Shown here: piece after piece, positions 7,501-13,700 of the stretch
How the letters are laid out: each line of letters opens with the position of its first letter
Position numbering within the stretch: position 1 is the stretch's first letter
Source: JAZGDL01 sp036477795
GTDB lineage: Bacteria > Planctomycetota > Phycisphaerae > UBA1845
Assembly: GCA_036477795.1 (NCBI GenBank)
Contig: JAZGDL010000516.1
Coordinates: forward strand, 1-22,118
Direction of reading: 5' to 3'
DNA: 22,118 nt
Notes under the pieces: generated by a model
Told to the model about the DNA's origin: nothing
The model's input: only the letters and a program-made list of their open reading frames with translations
The model's database searches: none
Position numbers and translations under genes: made by a program

Positions 7501-8601
7501 TGTTTCGAGCAGATTTGCGGGTTTGGCGAGTACGGGTTCCCGGAGAGCCACGCCGCATCGTTCGCGCTCTTGGTGTATGTATCAGCCTGGTTGAAACGCT
7601 ATCACCCCGCCGCATTTGCGGCTGCGTTACTCAACAGTCAGCCGATGGGTTTTTATGCGCCGGCTCAATTGGTGCGTGATGCCCGGGAGCATGGCGTGGA
7701 GGTTCGGCCGGTGGATGTGAACTTCAGTGGGTATGATTGTAGTCTTGAAGAGAGGGACGGAGGGACGGAGGGACGAAGGGACGAAGGTCAATCCGCAATC
7801 CGCAATCCGCAATCCGCAATCGACAGAGATGTGGGGTCCGAGCCGCGGGCTTTAGCCCGCGCGGCTGATCCTCGCACGTGGGGCGCTCATGGGCCCGCGT
7901 TACGCTTGGGGATGCGATTGGTCAAGGGGATTTCCAAAGACAATGTGGCTGGGATCGAAACGGCGCGCCGCGCTGGGGCGTTTACCAGCGTGGCGGATCT
8001 GGTGCGGCGATCCGGTGTGCGGCGTGGGGTGTTGGCCCGGCTGGCAGCGGCGAACGGGTTTCGATCGATGGGGCTGAACCGCCGCGAGGGTGTTTGGCAA
8101 GCGCTGGCTGTCGAAGACCAGGAGTTACCGCTGTTCGAAGGGATCACGGTGGATGAAGAAAGGCCGACGCTGCCTCGGATCACTCTGGAAGAGCAGGTCA
8201 TGACAGACTATGACACCGTTGGGTTGTCACTTGAAGCCCACCCCATCTCACTGATACGCAGTGAACTGCAGCGCATCAAGGTTGTGCCGGCCGGGAGATT
8301 GAAGCGGATGGGCCAGGGAACTCCCGTACGGGTGGCGGGGTTGGTGCTGGTGCGGCAACGCCCTTCCACCGCATCGGGAACGGTGTTCTATACGCTGGAG
8401 GATGAAACGGGGGTAGCCAATCTCATCGTCAGACCCGGCATCTATGAACGTTGCCGCGGCGTAGCCCGCAGTGCGGTGGCTTTGATCGCTGACGGGCGTG
8501 TCCAGCGACAGGGCGAGGTTGTCCACGTTCAGGTTTCACACTTGCAGGGGATCGGCCGGGAAAAAGTACAACTGCGTACACAATCGCGCGACTTCCACTA
8601 G
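4582..8601 (+). CDS. dnaE2: Error-prone DNA polymerase III alpha subunit DnaE2, with four in-frame insertions
   Basis: DnaE2 is the C-family polymerase of the ImuA/ImuB mutasome. The ATG at 4582 overlaps the imuB end by 17 bp; no closer in-frame start precedes the PHP domain, which opens with YAELHCKSNFSFLRGASHP near residue 42. The polymerase motif PPDIDVDF (454-461) supplies Asp458 and Asp460, and KVDCLALG supplies Asp607. Helix-hairpin-helix and OB-fold regions (RVAGLVLVRQRP) follow, and the protein ends in the family-typical SRDFH. At 1339 aa it exceeds the usual length of about 1050-1100. The excess is four insertions: residues about 18-41 (palindrome plus 21-bp duplication), 165-208 (KRQSHF repeat), 625-820 (S23 cassette) and about 1057-1095 (satellites plus palindrome). 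No insertion removes a conserved motif. Whether the full-length product is made or active is unknown. Confidence 0.9.
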   Translation: MGLLIEARRDGDSVREIVAPRGATRGLFDRREHPVDRREHPAYAELHCKSNFSFLRGASHPDELVDRAVALGYHALALTDRNTLAGVVRMHCAAKLSGLKVLIGAEMVPSDAPPIALYATDRAAYGRLSRLITQGRLRSPKGSCDVRFEDIAEHAQGLIGVVEFEASAKRQSHFFGSSEDRCTSSVVGPSLALRIADPSLALRARKSGFPWLDERTRAVQRYREVFGDRLYVAAAVHAGENDEKHLVGVADLCRRTGVAMVATNDVHYHEPRRRFLQDVLTCIREHCAISEAGTRLFPNGERYLKSPRQMARLFHVYPQAVARTVEIADRCTFNLDELRYEYPEELCPNDQTPIQYLAELTWQGARQRFGDSVPQKVRRLIEHELKLIEELSYEPYFLTVWDLVRFARGRGILCQGRGSAANSAVCYCLGITNVDPDRIDLLFERFVSKERNEPPDIDVDFEHERREEVFQYIYEKYGREHAGIVAEVITYRSRSAVRDVGKVLGLSLDRVDLIAKKLEWWGKSPLPEDRLVEAGLDPNDRTIRLLAGLVKQIVGFPRHLSQHVGGFVITRHPLCELVPIENGAMPGRTFIEWDKDDIDALGILKVDCLALGMMTAIRKSFGMLNRHEGTEARRHEGGNRHEAEGDQGGSPKEARRHGGEEGRGGGKCVTILRHNSGDEDGDQDVSRSGCLAEGDEAGRGDLSSHSQLAGFRTLRTDDADASCSSVHSEQHRRRLCAAEPNGLHTISANSPQFTRRIANPNNAIRETRASSDLRDTKRTARRNGSCSAGPHSQLGTPQEIATSNEPPSCPRASVPSCLSLHNIPPEDSAVYDMICRADTVGVFQIESRAQMSMLPRLKPRKFYDLVIEVAIVRPGPIQGGMVHPYLRRRNGEERVPYPNAAIAEVLRKTLGVPLFQEQAMRLAVVAAGFTPGEADQLRRAMGAWRRSGKIESFRARLIQGMQANGLSEPFAQRCFEQICGFGEYGFPESHAASFALLVYVSAWLKRYHPAAFAAALLNSQPMGFYAPAQLVRDAREHGVEVRPVDVNFSGYDCSLEERDGGTEGRRDEGQSAIRNPQSAIDRDVGSEPRALARAADPRTWGAHGPALRLGMRLVKGISKDNVAGIETARRAGAFTSVADLVRRSGVRRGVLARLAAANGFRSMGLNRREGVWQALAVEDQELPLFEGITVDEERPTLPRITLEEQVMTDYDTVGLSLEAHPISLIRSELQRIKVVPAGRLKRMGQGTPVRVAGLVLVRQRPSTASGTVFYTLEDETGVANLIVRPGIYERCRGVARSAVALIADGRVQRQGEVVHVQVSHLQGIGREKVQLRTQSRDFH
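4635..4661. repeat. GC-rich palindrome at the dnaE2 5' end
   Basis: agccccacggg and cccgtgggct form an imperfect stem around tgcaa and are followed by a T-run (ttttt, 4661-4665), so it resembles an intrinsic terminator only about 50 bp into dnaE2. In frame it encodes VAPRGATRGL. It replaces a region where DnaE2 proteins normally have only a short N-terminal tail. Confidence 0.6.
4666..4705 (+). repeat. 21-bp tandem duplication in dnaE2
   Basis: gatcgacgggaacatcctg occurs at 4666-4684 and again at 4687-4705, encoding DRREHPVDRREHP directly ahead of the PHP domain. The period of 21 preserves the frame. Confidence 0.85.
5076..5206 (+). repeat. KRQSHF-type dispersed repeat, copy C, in frame in dnaE2
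   Basis: The core gcgtctgccaaacgacaaag lies at 5077-5096. The tail matches copy A (cgaggatcgttgcacgtc, then cccgtcgctcgcgct) and has its last segment duplicated (cccgtcgctcgcgct at about 5146 and 5172). It encodes ASAKRQSHF and two PSLALR segments, and it lies in a variable loop of the PHP region between LIGVVE and FPWLDERTRAV. Confidence 0.75.
6457..7034. mobile_element. Intervening-sequence-like cassette with 38-bp inverted ends, inside dnaE2
   Basis: The left end 6457-6494 and right end 6997-7034 are inverted copies with 2 mismatches in 38, both built of ggcacgaa-type octamers. Just outside, ggaatgtta (6445-6453) and taacattcc (7044-7052) form a further perfect 9-bp inverted pair. Between them is an intact S23-family gene. 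The arrangement is that of 23S rRNA intervening sequences: a small four-helix-bundle ORF in the loop of a long terminal stem. Here the host gene is dnaE2, and its frame stays open through the whole cassette. It divides the polymerase between KSFGML and IPPEDSAVYDM. Mobility is inferred; no target duplication is obvious. Confidence 0.6.
6620..6982 (+). CDS. Four-helix-bundle protein, 23S rRNA intervening-sequence (S23/IVP) family, nested in dnaE2
   Basis: This is a complete 120-aa protein with the family hallmarks in order: FRDLVAWQKGMKL near the N terminus, FGLMMQMRRAAVSIPSNIAE with EGYAR in the middle, and FLRIARSSLAELQTQ after that. Family members form a homo-oligomeric four-helix bundle. 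They occur in intervening sequences of 23S rRNA genes and are related to the Avd accessory protein of diversity-generating retroelements; their biochemical role is poorly defined. The ATG at 6620 is preferred because AGGAG at 6609-6613 lies 6 nt upstream; an in-frame ATG at 6614 is too close to it. The gene is read one base out of phase with dnaE2, and both frames are open across its length. Full length with intact motifs suggests selection or recent arrival. Confidence 0.85.
   Translation: MEIKTFRDLVAWQKGMKLAEVIYRATANLPDSERFGLMMQMRRAAVSIPSNIAEGYARQSRMDYIRFLRIARSSLAELQTQIMLSEKLGLLQISETLKELQGETDRVLQGLIRSLELHKK
7750..7823 (+). repeat. Composite 8-bp plus 7-bp satellite array in dnaE2
   Basis: Octamers of gggacgga/gggacgaa (7750-7787) are followed by five aatccgc heptamers (7789-7823), the same order as in imuB. 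In frame they encode RDGGTEGRRDEG and then QSAIRNPQSAI. They split VNFSGYDCSLE from HGPALRLGMRLVKGIS, a surface-loop position in the family pattern. Confidence 0.85.
7841..7866. repeat. GC-rich palindrome in dnaE2
   Basis: agccgcgggct and agcccgcgcggct form an imperfect hairpin around a 2-nt centre. It directly follows the composite satellite array and is translated in frame as EPRALARAA. It is a further repeat type within the same insertion site. Confidence 0.6.
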
Positions 8602-8603
8602 AA

Positions 8604-8688
8604 GCCGGAAACGCAGTTTGGGATAGTGGCGCGTCAACTTTCAACTTTCAACCTTAATTGATGAGGAAGCGGAAACTGCGCTTTCGGC
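8604..8688. terminator. Long stem downstream of dnaE2 with a heptamer loop
   Basis: gccggaaacgcagttt (8604-8619) and aaactgcgctttcggc (8673-8688) pair at 14 of 16 positions, starting within 3 bp of the dnaE2 stop. The loop contains three tandem tcaactt-type heptamers (8634-8654). It could end the operon transcript, but there is no clear T-tract, so it may be just another palindromic repeat. Confidence 0.4.
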
Positions 8689-8836
8689 GTCTGCCAAACG
8701 ACAGAGTCACTTGGGACGCCGGTGTCGCGCCCGAACCTCGAAGCGACCTTCGCAGTGGCTTGCCGTTTGGCAGACGCTGGCGTAATGTGCGGTCATGGTC
8801 ATTCCCAGTTAGCGTCTGCCAAACGACAAAGTCACT
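8687..8836. repeat. Intergenic KRQSHF-type repeats: an inverted pair plus one forward copy
   Basis: A forward core at 8687-8711 and an inverted core at 8754-8777 form a palindrome of about 91 bp whose outer 14 bp match perfectly. A third forward core lies at 8812-8836. These copies show that the sequence read in frame in imuA and dnaE2 exists as free palindromic repeat DNA. Between 8837 and 8930 I see nothing recognisable. Confidence 0.75.
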
Positions 8837-8930
8837 GCCGGCGTCAACCCGTCAATAGAACTGTGACGGAGCACCAACCGAAAACACGCTGCACGTAACT
8901 TCCAAACCTTCCGCGGAAGCGGCCGGCTTA

Positions 8931-9428
8931 TCATCGCATAGCCTGATCCGTCTTGACGGCGTTGTATTCTTCGATGACTGCCGTCGTCATTCGTCCATTC
9001 AATACCATAAGACCGTACTCAACGTAGAAGGCCCCCGCGTTGACGCACAGCATCACCGCGGCGGACACGAGATGCCACAGGTGCCAGGCCCGGTCGCGGT
9101 CCGCCAATGCCCCGAACGCAACCACGACCACGATCGTGGCAAAAGACAACACAAGGCAACGGGTAATCCGCAATTTGTAGCGCCGGACGCGCTGCAACGG
9201 TTCACGGTCGAGATGCCCGATCATGACCGCCTGCCCGATCATCTTGCCGGTTACCGTAAAGTAGGTGAACACCACCACGTGAATGAGCAAGGTGATGATG
9301 ACACCGAAAAGCGACAGGCTGAAGTGCTCTGCATAGAGGTGGCGGTCGTCCACCATCAGCCCCAGCACGGCTGTGCCCGAGAGCACCATCAGGGCGGATA
9401 TGGCTAAGGAGGGAAAGATTCGAACCAT
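8931..9428 (-). CDS. Four-helix integral membrane protein, function unknown
   Basis: The start chosen is the ATG at 9428 (MVRIFPSLAIS). The frame is open further upstream, but only through the 24-bp hairpin and MITE copy 2. The 165-aa protein has four hydrophobic segments at about residues 8-26, 37-60, 88-108 and 117-136, with a basic loop (REPLQRVRRYKLRITR) between the second and third and a polar C-terminal tail. No catalytic motif or family signature was recognised. It lies downstream of the TPR lipoprotein gene on the same strand, 152 bp away across repeat DNA, so cotranscription is possible but unproven. No clear Shine-Dalgarno sequence is visible. It is probably an inner-membrane protein. 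Confidence 0.7.
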   Translation of the reverse strand: MVRIFPSLAISALMVLSGTAVLGLMVDDRHLYAEHFSLSLFGVIITLLIHVVVFTYFTVTGKMIGQAVMIGHLDREPLQRVRRYKLRITRCLVLSFATIVVVVAFGALADRDRAWHLWHLVSAAVMLCVNAGAFYVEYGLMVLNGRMTTAVIEEYNAVKTDQAMR

Positions 9429-9438
9429 GGTACGGGAA

Positions 9439-9462
9439 GGTGCGAGAAAGGATTCTCGCACC
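9439..9462. repeat. 24-bp palindromic repeat, copy 2
   Basis: A perfect 10-bp hairpin (ggtgcgagaa / ttctcgcacc), identical to 1921-1944 except for one loop base. It occupies the place where the left end of MITE copy 2 should be, suggesting insertion into or replacement of that end. Confidence 0.65.
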
Positions 9463-9466
9463 AGCA

Positions 9467-9583
9467 GCATATTATCCGAGGCCCGACCGTAAGGGAGGGC
9501 AAACCTTACACCCCGACGGAACCGTTCCCTCACGGTCGCGGCTCGGTTCACGAAGAATGCGCCAACTCCGAGACACGACACTA
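9467..9583. mobile_element. MITE-like palindromic element, copy 2 (left end lost)
   Basis: 117 bp aligned without gaps to 1214-1330, with about 8 substitutions. The inner inverted repeat (gaccgtaaggga and tccctcacggtc) is kept with one mismatch. The right terminal repeat is present (gagacacgacacta, one change), but the left terminal repeat is missing. Its last three bases provide the TAG stop codon of the adjacent TPR lipoprotein gene on the minus strand. Confidence 0.7.
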
Positions 9584-10441
9584 TTCCCCGTCATCGCCGG
9601 CCGGTGCGAACGTCGCCGCCGATTCGGAGACTGGAGTCGACGGCTCCATTTCGCGGGTCAGCTCCGAGATTCGGCGCATGGCGAAACTGACGTTGGATCT
9701 GTTGAACGTTTCGTGCTCGATCACGGCGTGGTACAGCTCCAGGGCGCGATCGCGCTGATGAAGCCGCAGATCATAAACAGCCGCCGCCTGGAAGCGGGCC
9801 GGGTGTGGGGTCTGAGGATTCCAAGTGAACGAACGCTCATACCAACGGACGGCCAGCGGTTCCTCGCCCTTGAAGTACTCCTTGTGAATCTCGCCGCAAT
9901 AGAAGGCCGCGTCGTCGATCTTGTCGCTGCTGGGATAGGTTTCGACAAGTTCGCGGAAGACGGCCAGGGCTTCGGTCATCTTCTGTTTTCGATAGAATAC
10001 CGGCGTGGTGTGCCCACCCTCATCCAGAAGTGCCAGCCCGCGCTGGTACAGCGCGTCAGCCTCGGGAATCGAATCTCGCGGCACCAGGCGATCGGAGGGG
10101 ATCTCACCGGACAGCACATAACGGAACGGCTTGATCCGCTTCACATCAGCCAACTCCTTCGCCGCCCAGATGCGCTTAGCCTCATACCCGTGGTCGCGAT
10201 AGTACTGGTGGAGGGCGGTCAGGGTACGGTGGTACATCGCTCGATGCGTCAGGACCTCTTCCACCAGATCGACCTCGCGGGCGCCGGCGATCCGAATATC
10301 GCGCAAGACGATCCCGTCCGGCCGATCGATCCGCGTCGTCGGACCCTCCACCTGCTGTTCAGGCTCCCAAACCGGGTCGGTGTTGCACCCCACCAAGGCA
10401 AACAGCGCCGAAACCATACAAACCGCCGTTCTGGCAAACAT
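9581..10441 (-). CDS. TPR-containing lipoprotein, BamD/YbgF-like architecture
   Basis: The ATG at 10441 is preceded by a strong Shine-Dalgarno (AAAGGAGG, about 6 nt away). The N terminus MFARTAVCMVSALFALVGC is a lipoprotein signal with lipobox LVGC and acylated Cys19. Residues about 125-260 contain TPR-like helical pairs: ADALYQRGLALL, TEALAVFRELVETYPSSDKI, DDAAFYCGEIHKEY, PLAVRWYERSFTWNP, DRALELYHAVIEHE. Such proteins are periplasmic, membrane-anchored scaffolds; the partner is unknown. The acidic tail AGDDGE ends at a TAG formed by the edge of MITE copy 2, so the original C terminus may have been longer. The 286-aa length is in the range of BamD-like proteins, but no essential BamD feature identifies it as BamD. 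Confidence 0.8.
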   Translation of the reverse strand: MFARTAVCMVSALFALVGCNTDPVWEPEQQVEGPTTRIDRPDGIVLRDIRIAGAREVDLVEEVLTHRAMYHRTLTALHQYYRDHGYEAKRIWAAKELADVKRIKPFRYVLSGEIPSDRLVPRDSIPEADALYQRGLALLDEGGHTTPVFYRKQKMTEALAVFRELVETYPSSDKIDDAAFYCGEIHKEYFKGEEPLAVRWYERSFTWNPQTPHPARFQAAAVYDLRLHQRDRALELYHAVIEHETFNRSNVSFAMRRISELTREMEPSTPVSESAATFAPAGDDGE

Positions 10442-10560
10442 TGTCGCCCTCCTTTGGTGCAAGATTGATGATCGATCCTGGCATTCCAACGGTGCGATTA
10501 GAACTCGCCGCAGCACAACCGTCAAGACCGTCCGGACGGCACAGACCGGATCTGCGGGAG

Positions 10561-10584
10561 CCCTGGGAGGGCAACCTCCCAGGG
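10561..10584. repeat. Perfect 10-bp hairpin in the divergent intergenic region
   Basis: ccctgggagg, gcaa, cctcccaggg. There is no T-tract on either side, and it lies upstream of both divergent genes, so a terminator role is unlikely. It is probably a palindromic repeat or a regulatory hairpin. Confidence 0.5.
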
Positions 10585-10621
10585 CCACCCAGCCTTGAGG
10601 GGGACGATTGACGCTGGACAG

Positions 10622-10650
10622 TTGACATTGCCTCACTGGGCAGGTAACCT
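10622..10650 (+). promoter_or_regulatory. Sigma-70-type promoter candidate for the surface-protein cluster
   Basis: A consensus -35 TTGACA (10622-10627) is followed after 17 bp by TAACCT (10645-10650), a weak -10. It points towards the lipoprotein gene starting at 10787 and would give a leader of about 130 nt. The rest of 10442-10786 shows the hairpin at 10561 and the shared 17-mer at 10685, and nothing else I recognise. Confidence 0.45.
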
Positions 10651-10786
10651 TACTTGTAGTGCTGGTAATGGGGGAGGTCGTCGCGGGGTCGGACAAAAAA
10701 CCAATTGAAGGTTTGCTGAATCTGGTTTCATGGCTATGCCTGGAGGTGCGCGCCGTCCACGGCTCGAAGAAGAGGTAACAAGCAAC

Positions 10787-13700
10787 ATGTTCTTTATTGA
10801 ACGGATGAACCGGACCGGTGTGGGGCGGATGGCGCACCTTCTGCTGTCTTCCGCGGTCGTGCTATCCCTTGGGTGCCCTTTTCTTCCTCAGGCGCCGCCG
10901 GGATCGTTTACGCTCACGGTCAACGTTGAGGGCCAGGGCACGGTGGAGCCGTCGTCGGGCAGCTTTGTCGCCGGTACGGAAGTGACGTTGACGGCCAGTC
11001 CGGCGTCAGGTTGGCAGTTTGACCGTTGGGAGGGCGACGCATCGGGCAATGCAAACCCGCTGGCCATCACCATCAATGCCAACATGACGATCACGGCGGT
11101 GTTCACCTCGGAGGAGGCGCCCGGTCAGCCGACGCCCACGGTGACGCTGAACGTCGATGTGGAAGGCGAAGGTCGCGTGGAGTTGGACCCGCCTGGCGGC
11201 GAATACGCTGTGGGTACTGATGTCACCCTGACGGCGGTCGCGGAGGCGGGATGGCGTTTCGATCGTTGGGAGGATGGTGCGACGGGCAGTGACAACCCGT
11301 TGACGCTGTCCGTGAATGACGACACCGACGTTGGAGCGATCTTCGTCGAAGAAGATGAACCGGGCCAGGTGCAGTTGACCGTGGAGGTTGAAGGCAACGG
11401 TCGTGTGGAGCTGGATCCTCCCGGCGGCAACTACGACGTCGGAACGGACGTGACGGCCAGGGCCATCCCGGATTCCGGATGGCAGTTTGACGAGTGGCGC
11501 GGTGATGTGACTGACACGAACAATCCGCTCACCTTGACCCTGACGGAGGACACCGAGGTGACGGCGGTCTTCAGTGTTGTTTCGGGCGGCGGCGGTGGTG
11601 GTGGGGGTGAACCTCCCTCGGCGCCGCTGACGCTTGAGATCACCTCGCCGGAGAATCTGACGCTGACCAATCAGACAACCATCGAGGTCACCGGGACGGT
11701 TTCCGACTCGGACGCGACGGTCACGGTCAATGGCGTGGCGGCGGCGATCGTATCGGGCACATTCACGGCCTCCAACGTTCCGCTGAATGAAGGAACAAAT
11801 GTGGTGGCGGCTACCGCTCGCCGGGGGGCGGACGTGGAGACGGCCAACGTTACGGTGATCCGCGACACGACGGCACCCAACGTGGCGATTGAATTCCCCA
11901 CCAACGGCCTGGTGCTCAGCGACACGACGATCACAGTGGTTGGTTCGGTCAATGACATCGTTGTGGGTACGGTCAACCAGGAAAACTGCTCGGTGACGGT
12001 GCAGGGTCCGTTCGGAACGGTCGGAGCTGACATTACCAACCGCACGTTCATTGTTCAGAATCTGCAGCTCGTTCCCGGTCCGAACACGATTACAGCTACC
12101 GCGACCGACTCTGCCGGCAATACGGGAACACCGGTGAGCGTGACGGTGACCCAGCAGGCGGTTGCAGGGCAACAGATTCTGCTGTTCGGAGGCAACAACC
12201 AAAGCGGAGTCGCGGGCCAAACGCTTGACAATCCGGTCATGGTCCAGACGGTCGATCCGGACGGCAATCCGCTCGCCGGTCGATTCGTCACCTTCCGCGT
12301 GGTGCGTAACAACGGAACGCTCACGCCTGCGGGCGGCCCCAGTCGGTCGGGGGGCAATGGTGACCAGGGCAGCGACACGGTGACGGTTCAAACGGACGTC
12401 GACGGCTTCGCGTCGATCAACTGGACTTTGGGCAACCGGGCGGGTGTGGGCAACAACCGCCTGGAGGTGTCGGCGATCGGTTTTGCGGCACCGACGTTGA
12501 TCTGCGCGTCGGCAACGAGCGGTGATTGCGCCATGCTGGCACCCGTCGCCGGTGAGACGCAGGTCGGACCGGTTGGCGAGCCGTTGACGCGGGCGTTTGA
12601 AATTGTTGCCTTCGATGCCGGCGGCAATCGTTGTGCCAACGCGCCCATCACATTCACGGTCGACATGGGAGGCGGCAACTTTGACGGCCCAAACAGCATC
12701 ACGGTCGAAACCAATGCCGACGGCATGGCGGCGGTCACGCTGACACTGGGGCCGGACGCGGGAATCAACAACAATGTGGTCAGCGCCACCTTTCCGGGGT
12801 TGACGGAGCTGCCGGTGGTTTTCACGGCCTCGGCGGTCAATGCGGGATCGGCGAGCCAGACCACCTTCACCGGCATGGTGCTGGATACCGAGAACCGACC
12901 GGTTCCAGGGGCGACGGTGACCATTGAAGATAGCGACCCGGCGATTCAAACCACGACCGACGATGAGGGTTTGTTCACCCTGACGCAAGTGCCTTCCGGC
13001 AGGCAGCACTTGTTCGTCAACGGAGCCACGTCCACCCGGCCGGGGGTTTGGCCTTTCCTTGAATTCGCCGTGGATGTCGTGAGCGGCGTCCAGAACACGT
13101 TGGGGATGCCCATTTTCCTACCGGAGCTGGATGGCGACGCGTTTCTCACGGTTGGCGGCTCGGACGTGGACCTGAGTATGTCAGGCGTGGAAGGGTTTTC
13201 GGTGAAGATTTTCGCGAACTCGGTGACGTTTCCGGATGGGTCGACCACCGGTTCGATGGGCGTGACGCAGGTGAGTAGCGATCAGGTTCCCATGCCTCCA
13301 CAGGGTGGAGCCGCCCCGCCGTGGGTGGGCACGCTGCAGCCGCCGGGGGTACGGTTTGATCCGCCGGCACAGGTGACGGCACCGAACTCGCTGGGCCTGC
13401 CGCCGGGACAGATCGTGGACATGTTCAGCTTCGATCACGACCTGAACCAGTTTGTGGGCATCGGCACGGGGACGGTGCAAGCGGACGGGGCCACCATCGT
13501 GAGCGATCCGGGCAGCGGCATTCGCAAGTCCGGATGGTTCTTCGATTGTCCTCCTCCGCCGCCGCCGAACTGCACGTGTGCGTGCGACGACAACGACGAC
13601 TGCACGGCCGACACCTGCTCCGGTCCGCCGAACTGCGTCTGTAGTCACACGCTCTTGCCCGGTCCCGGGCCTTCGGCCGGCCCTACTGCTTGCTGCAGCG

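Noticed and set aside
9440..10468. 342-aa plus-strand frame over the TPR lipoprotein gene
   Set aside because: It begins in MITE DNA and has no signal or family, while the minus strand has a lipobox, TPRs and a strong Shine-Dalgarno.
11006..13009. 667-aa minus-strand open frame opposite the large lipoprotein
   Set aside because: Arg/His-rich composition typical of an antisense shadow; the plus strand has clear domains throughout.
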